The position numbers and the translations under genes were made by a program. The notes beneath the pieces are model-generated. The model was not told where the DNA came from. It saw only the letters and a list, made by a program, of their open reading frames with translations, and searched no databases. Shown here piece by piece: positions 9,994 through 21,800 of a stretch of 32,743 nt of DNA. Within the stretch, counting starts at the first letter, position 1. Each line of letters begins with the position of its first letter. The DNA comes from Chloroflexota bacterium (GTDB lineage: Bacteria; Chloroflexota; Anaerolineae; Aggregatilineales; UBA2796), in the NCBI GenBank assembly GCA_017743585.1, contig JAGHYP010000002.1, positions 1 through 32,743 on the forward strand, given 5' to 3'.

Positions 9994-10601
9994 TAGGTCA
10001 TGCGTTGCAAGTGCATGACAGGATCAATGTACTGCACATGCACGTGGCTCGGCACGCTTAGCGTGATCGGGGCGTAATTCAAAATGGCGCGCACGCCCGC
10101 TGCCACAAGCTGATCGCAGACTTCCTGCGCGCTCTCGGCCGGCACAGCGATCATCGCAATTTGGATGTTGTGCTGCTTGACGAAATCGCCCATGCAGCTG
10201 ACATGCAGCACTTCCACGTCGCCGCTCTTGCCCAGCCGTGCAGGATCGATATCGAAGGCCGCTACAACGCGAAAGCCGCGCGGGACAAAGCCGCGATAAT
10301 GCACGAGAGCGCGTCCCAGATCGCCCGCGCCGACGACGATCATCTTCCACTCGCGATCGACTTGCAAAATCTGCTTTAGCTGCGCCTGCAGATGGCTGAT
10401 CTGGTAGCCTGTGCCTTGCTTGCCAAACTCGCCAAAGTGTGAGAGGTCTTTGCGAATCTGCGCCGAGCTGATGCCCAAGTGCTGCCCCAGCTCGTGCGAT
10501 GAGGTGACGGTCTTGCCTTGCTGTGCCAGCTGGTTCAAAGCGCGCAGATAGATCGGCAAACGTCCGATCACAATGTCGGGAATGCCCGGATGCGGCGCCA
10601 T
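9981..10601 (-). CDS. rex: Redox-sensing transcriptional repressor Rex
   Basis: N-terminal winged helix [14 protein letters not shown]...[22 protein letters not shown]; Rossmann [34 protein letters not shown] at 10601 preferred over TTG at 10619. Confidence 0.95.
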   Translation of the reverse strand: MAPHPGIPDIVIGRLPIYLRALNQLAQQGKTVTSSHELGQHLGISSAQIRKDLSHFGEFGKQGTGYQISHLQAQLKQILQVDREWKMIVVGAGDLGRALVHYRGFVPRGFRVVAAFDIDPARLGKSGDVEVLHVSCMGDFVKQHNIQIAMIAVPAESAQEVCDQLVAAGVRAILNYAPITLSVPSHVHVQYIDPVMHLQRMTYYLE

Positions 10602-10700
10602 AGCGAAGGATGCCTCCAATCCGTCAGCAAGCGTGAGAGCCTAGCGATTGCGCTGCAAACAAGGTGACGGCTATTGCGCTGCCCGCGAATTCTTGCAGCT

Positions 10701-10729
10701 ATTTTAACACAGCGCGTTAAACTTGTGAA
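10701..10729 (-). promoter_or_regulatory. Candidate sigma70-type promoter for rex
   Basis: Minus strand reads TTCACA - 17 bp - TAAAAT (-35 at 10729-10724, -10 at 10706-10701), about 100 bp upstream of the ATG. Confidence 0.5.
10703..10721. promoter_or_regulatory. Inverted repeat TTTAAC-N7-GTTAAA in the rex/hoxE intergenic region; candidate operator
   Basis: Perfect 6-bp arms, overlapping the candidate rex -10 and spacer. Confidence 0.4.
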
Positions 10730-10757
10730 TGCGCAGCCTTTCGGCGCGCTCAGTTGA

Positions 10758-10772
10758 GAATGTGTGACATTC
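10758..10772. promoter_or_regulatory. Inverted repeat GAATGT-GTG-ACATTC in the rex/hoxE intergenic region; candidate operator
   Basis: Perfect 6-bp arms with a 3-bp centre, between the divergent genes. Confidence 0.35.
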
Positions 10773-10872
10773 GGCGCATGAAAAACTGCCAGTTGTCATC
10801 ACGGCGTTTGCTCACAGCTCGCTATGCTTGTAGCGACTGTTGTTTTGAAAACATCTGAAAGGACGCGCGCGG

Positions 10873-11385
10873 ATGTTCCAAGCCAAACCGATCCCTGCGC
10901 CCTCTGACGACAAGCGCTGGCGCATTGTGAACGCTACCATGCGCCGTCATGGGTACCGAGCCAGCGGCTTGATCGAGACCTTGCACACCATGCAAGAAGC
11001 CTTCGGCTTTTTGGACGTGGCAGGCTTGCGTTATGTGGCGCGCGCGTTGCGCGTGCCGCTCAGCCAAGTGTATGGCGTCGCCACCTTCTACAACCTGTTC
11101 AAGCTGAAGCCCGCAGGCGAGCATACCTGCACGGTCTGCCTTGGCACAGCTTGCTACATCAAAGGCGCGCCCGCTATTTTGAACAGCCTGCAGGAAGCGC
11201 TCGGCATCAAGCCTGACCAGACCACGCCCGATAAAAAGGTCTCGCTGATGGTGGCGCGTTGCGTGGGCGCTTGCGGCTTAGCGCCTGTGGTCGTCTTGGA
11301 TGAAGAGGCGCACGGCAGGCTCTCGCCTGAGCAAGTGGTAGAGAAAGTGCTGGCATGGCGCGTAGCTATGCCTGAGGAGTGTTGA
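10873..11385 (+). CDS. hoxE: HoxE / NuoE-like [2Fe-2S] subunit of bidirectional NAD-linked hydrogenase
   Basis: NuoE-type cysteines in [15 protein letters not shown] and [12 protein letters not shown]; first gene of the hox cluster. Confidence 0.9.
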   Translation: MFQAKPIPAPSDDKRWRIVNATMRRHGYRASGLIETLHTMQEAFGFLDVAGLRYVARALRVPLSQVYGVATFYNLFKLKPAGEHTCTVCLGTACYIKGAPAILNSLQEALGIKPDQTTPDKKVSLMVARCVGACGLAPVVVLDEEAHGRLSPEQVVEKVLAWRVAMPEEC

Positions 11386-11387
11386 CA

Positions 11388-13040
11388 ATGCAACTGGAAG
11401 ACCTACAAAAAATTGCCGAAGAGCGACGCGCTGCCGATGCAGCCTTGAAGCACGTGATGTACGTCTGTACAGGCACGGCTTGCCAATCCAGCCGCAGCGA
11501 AGAGGTACTCAAGGCGATTCAGGCGGAACTGAAAGCGCGCGGTCTAGAGAAGACGTGCGCAGTGCGTCCCGGCGGCTGCCAAGGGCTGTGCGCGCGCGGG
11601 CCGATGGCAAATCTGGATAATGGGCGGGTTGTCTACCAGCGTCTGACGCCTGAGGACGCGCCTGAGGTGGTGGAGACACTTGAGAGCGGGCCTCCAGAGC
11701 GAATCCGGCTGGATAGCGAGCTGCCTTTCTTCAAACGCCAAGTGCGGATTGCCACGCAAGGCGCAGGACTGATCGATCCGAACGATTTGAACAGCTACAT
11801 CGCCGCCGGCGGCTATCACACGCTGCTGGACGTGCTTTTGCACAGGACGCCCGCTGAAGTGCTGCAAGAGGTGGTCAAGAGCGGCTTGCGCGGACGCGGC
11901 GGCGGCGGCTATCCAACAGGCTTGAAGTGGAGCACGGTCGCCAAGGCGCTGCAGACGCCGAAGTACGTCATCGTCAATGGCGATGAAGGCGATCCGGGCG
12001 CCTTCATGGATCGCGCGCTGATGGAGGACTATCCATTCCGCATCCTAGAAGGCATGACGTTGGCTGCGTACGCTGTCGGCGCGTCCCAAGGCTATATCTA
12101 CGTGCGCGCTGAGTACCCGTTAGCCGTCAAGCGCCTGCAGAACGCCATCAAGCAGGCGCAAAAGCAGAATTTGCTGGGCAGCAACATCGGCGGCACGCCG
12201 TTCAGCTTCAATGTCGAGATTCGGCTTGGCGCAGGCGCCTTTGTCTGCGGCGAAGAGACGGCGCTGATCGCCAGCATCGAGGGCGGTCGCGGCACGCCGT
12301 GTCCACGCCCGCCATATCCCGCCGAGTCAGGGCTATGGGGCAAGCCGACTTTGATCAACAACGTGGAGACCATCGCCAACGTCGTGCCGATCCTGCAGCA
12401 CGGCGGCGATCGGTTCGCCAGCATTGGCACAGCGAAAAGCAAAGGCACGAAGGTCTTCGCGCTGAGCGGACGAATCAACAACACAGGCTTGATCGAAGTG
12501 CCGATGGGCATCACTTTGCGCGAGATCATCTTCGAGATCGGGGGCGGCATCCCTGAGGGCAAGAAATTCAAGGCGGTTCAAACAGGCGGGCCGAGCGGCG
12601 GCTGCATCCCTGAGCAGCACTTGGACATGCCTGTGGACTATGAGTCGCTGACGAGCGTCGGCTCGATTATGGGATCGGGCGGGATGATCGTGATGGATGA
12701 GACCAGCTGCATGGTGGATGTGGCGAAGTATTTCATGGAGTTCAGCATGGCGGAATCGTGCGGCAAGTGCGTGCCATGCCGCGTCGGCACGGCGCAGATG
12801 TACGACCTGCTGTGCAAGATCAGCGAAGGACGCGCCACGCTCGACGAGCTCGCCTTGCTGGAAGCGCTGTGCGATATGGTCAAGCACACCAGCTTATGCG
12901 GCTTGGGGCAATCTGCCCCGAATCCTGTCATCAGCACGTTGCGCTTCTTCCGCGATGAATATCTCGCCCATATTGTCGAAAAACGCTGCCCTGCCGGCGT
13001 CTGCCAGATGAAGCCTGAAGTGGTGGAGGTGCACTCATGA
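11388..13040 (+). CDS. hoxF: HoxF diaphorase subunit (NuoF-like, N-terminal thioredoxin-like ferredoxin domain)
   Basis: [11 protein letters not shown]...[61 protein letters not shown]. Confidence 0.94.
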   Translation: MQLEDLQKIAEERRAADAALKHVMYVCTGTACQSSRSEEVLKAIQAELKARGLEKTCAVRPGGCQGLCARGPMANLDNGRVVYQRLTPEDAPEVVETLESGPPERIRLDSELPFFKRQVRIATQGAGLIDPNDLNSYIAAGGYHTLLDVLLHRTPAEVLQEVVKSGLRGRGGGGYPTGLKWSTVAKALQTPKYVIVNGDEGDPGAFMDRALMEDYPFRILEGMTLAAYAVGASQGYIYVRAEYPLAVKRLQNAIKQAQKQNLLGSNIGGTPFSFNVEIRLGAGAFVCGEETALIASIEGGRGTPCPRPPYPAESGLWGKPTLINNVETIANVVPILQHGGDRFASIGTAKSKGTKVFALSGRINNTGLIEVPMGITLREIIFEIGGGIPEGKKFKAVQTGGPSGGCIPEQHLDMPVDYESLTSVGSIMGSGGMIVMDETSCMVDVAKYFMEFSMAESCGKCVPCRVGTAQMYDLLCKISEGRATLDELALLEALCDMVKHTSLCGLGQSAPNPVISTLRFFRDEYLAHIVEKRCPAGVCQMKPEVVEVHS

Positions 13041-13753
13041 GCCGCGTCGTCACGCTCAAGATAAACGACCAGGATGTCAGCGGACGCGAAGATGAGAGCA
13101 TTTTGCAAGTGGCGCGCGAGAACGGCATTGAAATTCCCACGCTGTGCTACGTTGAAGGACTCTCGGCGGTAGGGGCGTGCCGCTTATGCCTTGTAGAGGT
13201 GGTCGGCGTGGCGCGTTTGCTGCCGGCGTGCGCTACGCGCGTCAGCGAAGGCATGGAAGTCAACACGGAGAGCGAGCGACTGCAGCGCTATCGGCGCATG
13301 ATCGTCGAGCTGCTCTTCAGCGAAGGCAATCACATCTGCTCTGTGTGCGTCTCGAACGGACACTGCGAGCTACAAGATATGGCGGTCAAGCTGCGCCTCG
13401 ACCACATCGGGATGCCTTACCGCTTCCCTGTCCGCCATGTGGATGCGTCGCATCCGCGCTTCGGTTTCGATCCGAACCGTTGCATCCTCTGCACGCGCTG
13501 CGTGCGAGTCTGCGATGAGATCGAGGGCGCGCACACGTGGGACGTCATGGGACGCGGCATCGCCAGCCAGCTGATCACCGATATGCACACGCCTTGGGGC
13601 GAATCCGAGACTTGCACCAGCTGCGGCAAATGCGTTCAAATCTGCCCGACGGGCGCGCTGTTCGTGAAAGGCAAGTCGGTCGCCGAGATGACCAAGCGCC
13701 CTGAATTTCTACCGTACCTGACCATGATGCGCAATCGTAAGAGCATGTCATAA
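13037..13753 (+). CDS. hoxU: HoxU diaphorase small subunit (2Fe-2S plus 4Fe-4S ferredoxin type)
   Basis: [87 protein letters not shown] overlap with hoxF. Confidence 0.94.
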   Translation: MSRVVTLKINDQDVSGREDESILQVARENGIEIPTLCYVEGLSAVGACRLCLVEVVGVARLLPACATRVSEGMEVNTESERLQRYRRMIVELLFSEGNHICSVCVSNGHCELQDMAVKLRLDHIGMPYRFPVRHVDASHPRFGFDPNRCILCTRCVRVCDEIEGAHTWDVMGRGIASQLITDMHTPWGESETCTSCGKCVQICPTGALFVKGKSVAEMTKRPEFLPYLTMMRNRKSMS

Positions 13754-13767
13754 GCGAGAGTTTGCCT

Positions 13768-14301
13768 GTGAGCAAGAAAAAAGTTGCCACCATCTGGATG
13801 GACGGCTGCTCGGGTTGCCATATGTCCTTTCTGGACATGGATCATCGCCTGCTCGATCTCGCCGATTTGATCGAGATCGTCCACAGTCCATTCGTTGACC
13901 ACAAAGACTTCCCGCCTGAAGTGGACGTGACGCTGGTAGAGGGCGCGGTCAGCAGCGATGAAGATTATGAGAAGATCGTCAAGGTGCGCTCGCGGACAAA
14001 AATCCTCGTCGCGATGGGCGATTGCGCAGTGAGCGCGAATGTGCCTGCCATGCGCAATCGCTTCGCGCCAAAGGCGCTGAGTGAGGCGATCTACCTCGCG
14101 CCGAACATGACGCATCGGCAAGTGCCGAGCCAAGGCGTGCCGACCTTGCTGCCGCGCGTGCGCCCTGTGCATGAAGTGGTGAAAGTGGATGTGTTCGTGC
14201 CAGGCTGCCCGCCTTCGAACGACACGCTTTTCTATGTGCTGAGCGAACTAGTGCAAGGACGAATGCCCGATCTGAGCGATAAGACGCGCTTCGGCGCCTA
14301 G
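13768..14301 (+). CDS. hoxY: HoxY [NiFe]-hydrogenase small subunit
   Basis: TIWMDGCSGCHMSFLDMD, MGDCAVSANVPAMRN, VPGCPPSNDTLFYVL. GTG start preferred (TTG at 13762 possible). Confidence 0.93.
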   Translation: MSKKKVATIWMDGCSGCHMSFLDMDHRLLDLADLIEIVHSPFVDHKDFPPEVDVTLVEGAVSSDEDYEKIVKVRSRTKILVAMGDCAVSANVPAMRNRFAPKALSEAIYLAPNMTHRQVPSQGVPTLLPRVRPVHEVVKVDVFVPGCPPSNDTLFYVLSELVQGRMPDLSDKTRFGA

Positions 14302-14304
14302 GAG

Positions 14305-15726
14305 ATGAACATGACGCAAGAGATCATCATCAATCCTGTGACGCGTATTGAAGGTCACGGCAAGATCACCATTCACCTAGCGGATGACGGCAGCGTCGCC
14401 GATGCCAAGTTTCACGTCACGCAGCTACGCGGCTTCGAGAAATTCGCCGAGGGGCGACCGTTTCACGAGATGCCATCGCTGATGGCGCGCATCTGCGGCA
14501 TTTGCCCTGTCAGCCATCTGATCGCCAGCGCCAAAGCCTGCGATGCGCTCTTAGGCGTGCGCATTCCGCCTGTGGCAGCCGCGCTGCGCCGCGTGATGAA
14601 CCTTGCGCAGATCGCGCAATCGCACGCGCTCAGTTTCTTCTACCTTTCCGCGCCCGATCTGCTGCTCGGCATGGATAGCGACCCGAGCCAGCGCAACCTG
14701 TTCGGAGTGCTGGCCGCCAACCCGCAATTGGCGCGCGACGGCGTCACCTTGCGCCAGACAGGTCAGCAGATCATCGAGTTGCTCGGCGGCAAGCGCATTC
14801 ATCCCGGCTGGCTGGTGCCTGGCGGCGTGAGCGAGCCGCTCAGCGCCGAGAAGCGCGATAAAATCCTCGCCATGTTGCCGAACGCTATCGCCATCACGCG
14901 GCGGGCGATCGATTGGTTCAAGTCGATCCTGCCGCGCTTCAGCGAAGAGATCAGCGCCTTCGCCAACTTCCCGACGCTGCACATGGGCATGGTGGATCAG
15001 CACGGCAATCTGGAGACCTATGACGGCTACCTGCGCATTGTGGATGCCGACGGCAACATCGTGGAAGATCGGATGACGCCGGAAGATTACCTTAAGCTGA
15101 TCGCGGAAGCTGCCGAGCCGCACAGCTTCTTGAAATCGCCTTACTATAGGCCGCGCGGCTATGTGGAGGGCATGCTCCGCGTCGGGCCGCTCCCGCGGCT
15201 GATGGTAGCTGATCGGATCAGCACGCCGCTGGCAAACGCTGAGCTGCAGGAGTTCCGCCAAATCCCTGAGCGGCAGAGCTCGTTCTACTACCACTTGGCG
15301 CGCCTGATCGAGATTCTCTACGCTTGGGAAGAGATTCAGCGCGTCTTGAACACGCCCGATATCCTGAGCGACCACGTGCGCGCCTACGCTGAGCCAAATG
15401 CTTTCGAGGGCATCGGCGTCAGCGAAGCGCCGCGCGGCACGCTGATGCATCACTACAAGATTGACAAAAACGGCCTGATCACATACGTCAACCTGATCAT
15501 CGCCACAGGACACAACAACCTCGCCATGAATGCGGGCGTCAAGCAAGTGGCACAGCGCTTCGTTCACGGCGCGCGGCTGAGCGAAGGTATGTTAAATCGC
15601 GTTGAAGCGGTCATTCGCGCTTTCGATCCATGCCTGAGCTGCTCCACGCACGCCATCGGGCAGATGCCGCTGCACATCCAGCTGATCGCGCCGAATGGCG
15701 AGGTGCTAGACGAGATCGCGCGCTAG
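14305..15726 (+). CDS. hoxH: HoxH [NiFe]-hydrogenase large subunit
   Basis: N-terminal ligand motif [14 protein letters not shown]-terminal [20 protein letters not shown] followed by a short C-terminal peptide consistent with a maturation-protease site. Confidence 0.96.
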   Translation: MNMTQEIIINPVTRIEGHGKITIHLADDGSVADAKFHVTQLRGFEKFAEGRPFHEMPSLMARICGICPVSHLIASAKACDALLGVRIPPVAAALRRVMNLAQIAQSHALSFFYLSAPDLLLGMDSDPSQRNLFGVLAANPQLARDGVTLRQTGQQIIELLGGKRIHPGWLVPGGVSEPLSAEKRDKILAMLPNAIAITRRAIDWFKSILPRFSEEISAFANFPTLHMGMVDQHGNLETYDGYLRIVDADGNIVEDRMTPEDYLKLIAEAAEPHSFLKSPYYRPRGYVEGMLRVGPLPRLMVADRISTPLANAELQEFRQIPERQSSFYYHLARLIEILYAWEEIQRVLNTPDILSDHVRAYAEPNAFEGIGVSEAPRGTLMHHYKIDKNGLITYVNLIIATGHNNLAMNAGVKQVAQRFVHGARLSEGMLNRVEAVIRAFDPCLSCSTHAIGQMPLHIQLIAPNGEVLDEIAR

Positions 15727-15786
15727 AGACGAGGCAGCGGCCAGTGCAGGCTGAGCGCTGCGCTTTGCGATCAGAGAGCGCGCCCC

Positions 15787-16245
15787 ATGCGTCTCGTGAT
15801 CGGCATTGGCAATACGCTGCGCGGCGATGACGGCGTCGGCGCGGCAGTGGCGCAACAGTTGGCAGCACAACAGCACCTGCCTGACCTGCGGGTGATCGCC
15901 TGTCATCAGCTGACGCCCGAGCTGACCGCCTTGATCAGCCAAGCTGAGCAGGTCATTTTCGTGGATGCCAGCGCGAACCTATCGGCAGGCGAAGTGAAAG
16001 TGATACCGCTCGAGCTGGATCTGGCGGATCTGGAAAATGTGCGCTCGCTCACAACGCACGATTGGGCGCCAGCTGCGCTGCTGATGGCTGCCAAAGCGCT
16101 GTATGGCGCGCAGCCGCGCAGCGCGTTGGTCGTCATTGGCGCGCAGCACTTCGAGCACTGTGAGCAGCTCTCAGAGTCAGTGAGGCGCGCCTTGCCATGC
16201 GCCACACAACTGATCTTGAGCTTGCTGCGTGGCGAGGCACATTGA
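15787..16245 (+). CDS. hoxW: Hydrogenase maturation endopeptidase (HoxW-like)
   Basis: MRLVIGIGNTLRGDDGVGAAVAQQL with later VIFVDAS; immediately downstream of hoxH. Confidence 0.87.
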   Translation: MRLVIGIGNTLRGDDGVGAAVAQQLAAQQHLPDLRVIACHQLTPELTALISQAEQVIFVDASANLSAGEVKVIPLELDLADLENVRSLTTHDWAPAALLMAAKALYGAQPRSALVVIGAQHFEHCEQLSESVRRALPCATQLILSLLRGEAH

Positions 16246-18602
16246 CCGCGCGCCGTCTGCGCCTGACGCTGAGCGGCGTGGTGCAAGGCGTCGGCTTCCG
16301 CCCGTTCGTCTATCGCCTTGCGCAGTCGCTCTCGCTCGGCGGCTGGATTGCGAACGCGCCGCACGGCGTGATCATCGAGCTAGAAGGCGCGCCTGGGGCG
16401 CTCGAAATGTTCTTGGCGCGCCTGCCGCGCGAGAAGCCAGCGCACGCGCTGATCACCGCGCTCGAGCGGCAAGACCTGCCGCCGCGCGGCGAGACGACCT
16501 TCGAAATTCGCCACAGTCAGGCGGAAGGCGCGCCGACAGCGCTCATCTTGCCTGACCTTGCCACGTGCGCCGATTGCCTGCGCGAGCTATTCGATCCGTC
16601 AGATCGGCGCTATCGCTATCTGTTCATCAATTGCACGCATTGCGGTCCGCGCTATAGCATCATCCTCGGTCTGCCCTACGACCGGCCGAACACGACCATG
16701 CGCGCCTTCGCGATGTGCCCTGCCTGCCAGCGCGAGTACACTGATCCGCTCGACAGGCGCTTCCACGCACAACCGACCGCTTGCCCAAGCTGCGGGCCGC
16801 ACTTGGAAGCTTGGTCGGCGCAAGGCGACGTCCTAGCGCGCTGCGAAGAGGCGCTCCAGCGCGCCGAAGACGCCTTGCGCAACGGTCAGATTGTAGCGTT
16901 GAAAGGCTTGGGCGGCTTTCAATTGCTCTGCGATGCGCGCAACAGGCAAGCGGTGCGCACTTTGCGCGCGCGCAAGCGTCGCCCCGAGAAGCCGTTTGCC
17001 ATCATGCTGCCCGATCTGGAGACAGCGCGCCGCTTGTGTCACGTTGACGCGCAAGAGGCAGCGCTGCTGACCAGCCCTGCCGCGCCGATTGTCTTGCTCA
17101 GGCGGCGCGCAGAGGCGCTCGCCGAAATCGCCGACGAAGTCGCGCCGCACAATCCGTATCTCGGCGTGATGCTGCCGTACACCCCGTTGCATCACTTGCT
17201 GATGCGCGATCTCGGCTTCCCAATCGTGGCGACCAGCGGCAATATCAGCGGCGAGCCGATTTGCACGGATGAACGCGAAGCCTTGACGCGCCTGCGCGGC
17301 ATCGCCGATCTCTTCCTCGTCCACAATCGTCCGATTGCGCGCCCTGTGGACGACTCGGTTGTCTGCACAGCGCTCGGCGAGCCGTTGATCCTGCGCCGCG
17401 CGCGCGGCTATGCGCCGTCTCCGTTGCCTTTGCCGTCGGGCGCGCCGCTGCCGCCGCTGATCGCGCTCGGCGCGCATCAAAAAAACACGCTCGCCGTCGC
17501 CGAGGGAGAGCGCATCATCCTCAGTCAGCACATCGGCGATCTGGAGAACGCCGAGAGCGAGCGCGTTTTCAAGCAGACCTTGGGCGATCTAACGCAAATG
17601 TATGCCGTGCAGCCGCGCCTGATCGTCTGCGATGCACACCCCGATTACCTCAGCACGCAGTACGCCGAGCAGTTGGCAGCCGAGCGCGGCACGCCTGTGC
17701 TGCGCGTCCAGCATCACTACGCGCATGCGCTAGCGTGCATGGCGGAGAATGCCATCGCGCCGCCGTTCTTGGCGGTGACGTGGGACGGCACGGGCTATGG
17801 CGCAGACGGGACGATCTGGGGCGGCGAATTTTTGCAGGTGACGGCGCAAGGCTTCAAGCGAGTCGGCACGTGGCGCCCCTTTCCGCTGATCGGCGGCGAG
17901 GCAGCAGCGCGCGAGCCACGTCGCAGCGCGCTTGGCGCGCTCTGGCAGATGTACGGCGGCAGCTTGCCTGAGGCAGTGCGCGACTTGCCGCCTTTGCGCG
18001 CCTTCAGCGCCGCCGAGCTGCGCTTGCTGGAACAGGCGCTGCGGCGCGGCGTGAACGCGCCGCTCACAAGCAGCGTCGGCAGGCTCTTTGATGCGGTCGC
18101 CAGCTTGCTCGACCTGAATCAGCGCATGAGTTTTGAAGGGCAAGCTGCCATGCGCCTCGAGTTCGCCGCGCTGAGCGCCGCACAAGCTACCGATCAAGCT
18201 ATCGATCAAGCTACTGATCAAGCTACTGATGAATCTTACCCTTTTGAAGTGACAACCATCACTACTGCGAGCGGCGAGGCAGTGCGAATCATTGAATACA
18301 GGCAGGTTTTTGAGGCAATCATAGGCGAGTGGCAGCAGGGCGTCTCAGTGGCAGTTATCGCGCGGCGTTTTCACCAAACGCTATGCGCAGCAATCGTAGC
18401 GCAGGCGCGCGCCGCAGCGCTGGAGCGCGTAGCGCTCTGCGGCGGTTGCTTTCAGAACCGCTTTTTGTTGGCGGGCGCGGTCGCAGCCCTGCGGCGGGCG
18501 GGCTTCACGCCGTTCTGGTCGCGGCAAGTCCCGCCGAACGATGGCGGCATCGCCTATGGACAAGCTATCGCGGCGCGCCGCTCGGTAGGTGAGAAGGAGT
18601 GA
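16242..18602 (+). CDS. hypF: Carbamoyltransferase HypF
   Basis: Acylphosphatase domain GVVQGVGFRPFVYRLAQ; zinc-finger CADCLRELFD...CTHCGPRYSI...CPACQREY...CPSCGPHL; YrdC-like and Kae1-like segments. TTG start overlapping the hoxW stop is likely, upstream ATG 16197 possible. Confidence 0.94.
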   Translation: MTARRLRLTLSGVVQGVGFRPFVYRLAQSLSLGGWIANAPHGVIIELEGAPGALEMFLARLPREKPAHALITALERQDLPPRGETTFEIRHSQAEGAPTALILPDLATCADCLRELFDPSDRRYRYLFINCTHCGPRYSIILGLPYDRPNTTMRAFAMCPACQREYTDPLDRRFHAQPTACPSCGPHLEAWSAQGDVLARCEEALQRAEDALRNGQIVALKGLGGFQLLCDARNRQAVRTLRARKRRPEKPFAIMLPDLETARRLCHVDAQEAALLTSPAAPIVLLRRRAEALAEIADEVAPHNPYLGVMLPYTPLHHLLMRDLGFPIVATSGNISGEPICTDEREALTRLRGIADLFLVHNRPIARPVDDSVVCTALGEPLILRRARGYAPSPLPLPSGAPLPPLIALGAHQKNTLAVAEGERIILSQHIGDLENAESERVFKQTLGDLTQMYAVQPRLIVCDAHPDYLSTQYAEQLAAERGTPVLRVQHHYAHALACMAENAIAPPFLAVTWDGTGYGADGTIWGGEFLQVTAQGFKRVGTWRPFPLIGGEAAAREPRRSALGALWQMYGGSLPEAVRDLPPLRAFSAAELRLLEQALRRGVNAPLTSSVGRLFDAVASLLDLNQRMSFEGQAAMRLEFAALSAAQATDQAIDQATDQATDESYPFEVTTITTASGEAVRIIEYRQVFEAIIGEWQQGVSVAVIARRFHQTLCAAIVAQARAAALERVALCGGCFQNRFLLAGAVAALRRAGFTPFWSRQVPPNDGGIAYGQAIAARRSVGEKE
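18183..18230 (+). repeat. In-frame 12-bp tandem repeat, four copies, inside hypF
   Basis: CAAGCTACCGAT / CAAGCTATCGAT / CAAGCTACTGAT / CAAGCTACTGAT, encoding QATDQAIDQATDQATD. Confidence 0.95.
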
Positions 18603-18608
18603 CGCTAG

Positions 18609-18854
18609 ATGTGTCTAGCAGTGCCGGGACAACTGATCAGCATTGACGAGGGCGATCCGCTCTTCCGCACGGGGAAGGTCAATTTCGGCGGCGTCATCAA
18701 AGAAGTCAACCTTGCCTACACGCCTGAGGCAAAAGTTGGTGATTACGTGATCGTCCACGTCGGCTTTGCGCTCAGCGTGGTAGATGCCGACGAAGCGGCG
18801 CGGGTTTTCACCTATCTAGCGCAAATAGATGAGCTGGGAGAGCTCGAAAAATGA
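18609..18854 (+). CDS. hypC: Hydrogenase assembly chaperone HypC
   Basis: MCLAVPGQLISI N-terminus, VNLAYTPEAKVGDYVIVHVGFALSVVD; ATGA overlap with the downstream PFOR. Confidence 0.93.
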   Translation: MCLAVPGQLISIDEGDPLFRTGKVNFGGVIKEVNLAYTPEAKVGDYVIVHVGFALSVVDADEAARVFTYLAQIDELGELEK

Positions 18855-21800
18855 AATACATCACGCTTGACGGCAATGAGGCGGTCGCAAGGATCGCTTA
18901 CAAGCTGAGCGAGGTGATCGCCATCTATCCAATCACGCCGTCCTCGCCGATGGGCGAGTGGGCTGATGAGTGGGCGAGCCTTGGGCAGCCGAATTTGTGG
19001 GGCATTGTGCCGCAAGTGGTGGAGATGCAGAGCGAGGGCGGCGCAGCAGGCGCGATTCACGGCGCGCTGCAGGCGGGCGCGCTCGCTACAACCTTCACTG
19101 CCTCGCAAGGCTTGCTACTGATGATTCCGAATATGTACAAGATCGCCGGCGAGCTGACGCCGACCGTCTTCCACATCGCGGCGCGCGCAATCGCGGCGCA
19201 GGCGCTGAGCATCTTCGGCGATCACCAAGACGTCATGGCAGTCCGCCAGACAGGCTGGGCGATGCTCGCTTCGAACTCAGTGCAGGAAGCGCATGATATG
19301 GCGCTGATCGCGCACGCCGCGACGCTCAAAGCGCGTTTGCCGTTCCTGCACTTCTTCGATGGCTTCCGCACCTCGCACGAAGTGCAGAAGATCGCTCTGA
19401 TCGAAGATGACGTGTTGCGCGCCATGATTGACGACACGCTGATCGCGGCGCATCGCGCGCGTGCGCTCTCGCCCGATCATCCTGTCTTGCGCGGCACGGC
19501 GCAAAATCCTGACACATACTTCCAAGCGCGCGAGGCCGTCAATCCGTTCTACGCCGCTTGCCCGCAAATCGTGCAAGCGACAATGGATCAGTTCGCCGCG
19601 CTGACGGGCAGGCAGTACAAGCTGTATGAGTATCACGGCGCGCCTGACGCCGAGCGCGTGATTGTGATCATGGGCAGCGGCGCTGAGACCGTCCACGAGA
19701 CCGTCGACTATCTGAATGCGCGCGGCGAGAAGCTCGGCGTGCTGAAAGTGCGCTTGTATCGTCCGTTCGTGCCGGCTTTGTTCACGGCTGCGCTGCCCAA
19801 GAGCGTCCGCGCCATCGCTGTGCTAGACCGCACCAAAGAGCCGGGGGCGGCAGGCGAGCCGCTCTATCTGGATGTGGTCAACGCGCTTTACGAGACGTGG
19901 GAGGGCGCGGCGTTGCCGCGCGTGGTCGGCGGGCGCTACGGGCTATCCAGCAAAGAGTTCACGCCCGCGATGGTCAAGGCAGTTTATGAGAACTTGGCGC
20001 AGGCGCAGCCGAAGAATCATTTCACGGTCGGCATCCTTGACGACGTGAGCCACACCAGCCTCGCGTTCGATCCTGACTTCTCGATCGAGCCTGAGACGAC
20101 TGTGCGCGCTGTGTTCTACGGTCTGGGCGCTGATGGCACGGTCGGCGCGAATAAGAACTCGATCAAGATCATCGGCGAGAACACGGATAACTACGCGCAA
20201 GGCTACTTTGTCTACGACTCGAAGAAATCGGGCAGCATGACGATCTCTCACTTGCGCTTCGGTAAATCGCCGATTCGCAGCACGTACCTGATCACGAAGG
20301 CGAACTTCGTGGCTTGCCACCAGCCGAATTTCTTGGAGCGCTACGATGTGCTGCGCGACGCCGTCGAAGGCGGCACGTTCTTGCTCAACACGCCGTACAG
20401 CGCCGATGAAATCTGGGATCGTCTGCCGCGCCGCGTCCAAGAGCAGATCATCGCTAAGCACCTGAAATTCTACGTGATTGACGCTTACAAGGTCGCCGCT
20501 GAAAACGGCATGAAAGGGCGCATCAACACTGTGATGCAGGTCTGTTTCTTCGCCGTTGCCAACGTCTTGCCGCGCGAGGAAGCCATTGCGCAGATCAAGC
20601 GCGCCATTGAGAAGACTTACGGCAAGAAGGGCGAGGAGATCGTGCAGATGAACCTGCGCGCTGTAGACGACACGCTTGAGCGGCTGCACGAAGTGCGCGT
20701 GCCCGAGCGCGTCACCAGCACGATCGAGCTGCTGCCGCCGTTGGCTGGCAATCCGCCTGAATTCGTGCGAAACGTGCTGGGCGAGATGATAGCGCGGCGC
20801 GGCGACCTGCTGCCTGTGAGCGCCTTCCCGCCAGACGGCACGTACCCAACAGGCACGGCCAAGTATGAGAAGCGCAATTTGGCGCTCGAGATCCCCGTCT
20901 GGGAGCCGGATATCTGCATTCAGTGCGGCAAGTGCGCCATGGTCTGCCCGCATGCCGTCATCCGCATCAAAGCCTATCGGCCTGAGCTGCTTGCGGGCGC
21001 GCCGCCAACCTTCAAAGCGACCGACGCCAAGGATGCCGATTGGCGCGGCATGAAATACACCATTCAGGTCTCGCCTGAGGATTGCACGGGCTGCGGCATT
21101 TGTGTGGACGTCTGCCCTGCCAAGAGCAAGAGCGCGGCGAATCTGCGCGCCCTCAACATGCGTCCGCAGCCATCGCTGCGCGAGAGCGAGCGCGCTAACT
21201 GGGAATTCTTCCTCAGCCTGCCTGAGGTGGATCGCAGCCTGATCAAGCCAACCATCATCCGTCAGCAGCAAGCGCAGCAGCCGCTCTTCGAGTTCAGCGG
21301 CGCCTGCAGCGGTTGCGGCGAGACGCCTTACATCAAGCTGGCGACGCAGCTTTTCGGCGACCGCATGATCGTGGCAAACGCGACTGGCTGCTCGTCCATC
21401 TATGGCGGCAACATGCCGACCACGCCTTGGTCGGTCAACGCGCAAGGCTACGGGCCGGCTTGGTCGAACTCGCTCTTCGAGGATAACGCCGAGTTTGGCT
21501 TCGGGATACGCGTGGCGCTCGATCAGCACGCCGCTTACGCGCGGCAGCTCTTGAGACAACTCGCCGGCGAGCTGGGGGACTTGGCGACGGCGATCCTAGA
21601 GGCGGATCAGCGCGACGAAGCTGGCATTTACGCGCAGCGCGAGCGCGTGGCCGCCTTGAAAGCGCGCCTGCAGACGCTGGCGCATCCTGAGGCGCAGCGA
21701 CTCTTGGCTGTGGCGGATTACTTGGTCAAGAAGACGGTTTGGCTGATCGGCGGCGATGGCTGGGCATACGACATCGGCTTTGGCGGCTTGGATCACGTCC

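Noticed and set aside
14551-15567. 338-aa minus-strand ORF
   Set aside because: Antisense to hoxH; composition-driven shadow ORF rich in R, H and A.
19943-21559. 538-aa minus-strand ORF
   Set aside because: Fully antisense to the well-supported PFOR gene; a shadow ORF expected from GC-rich codon bias, with no recognisable motifs.
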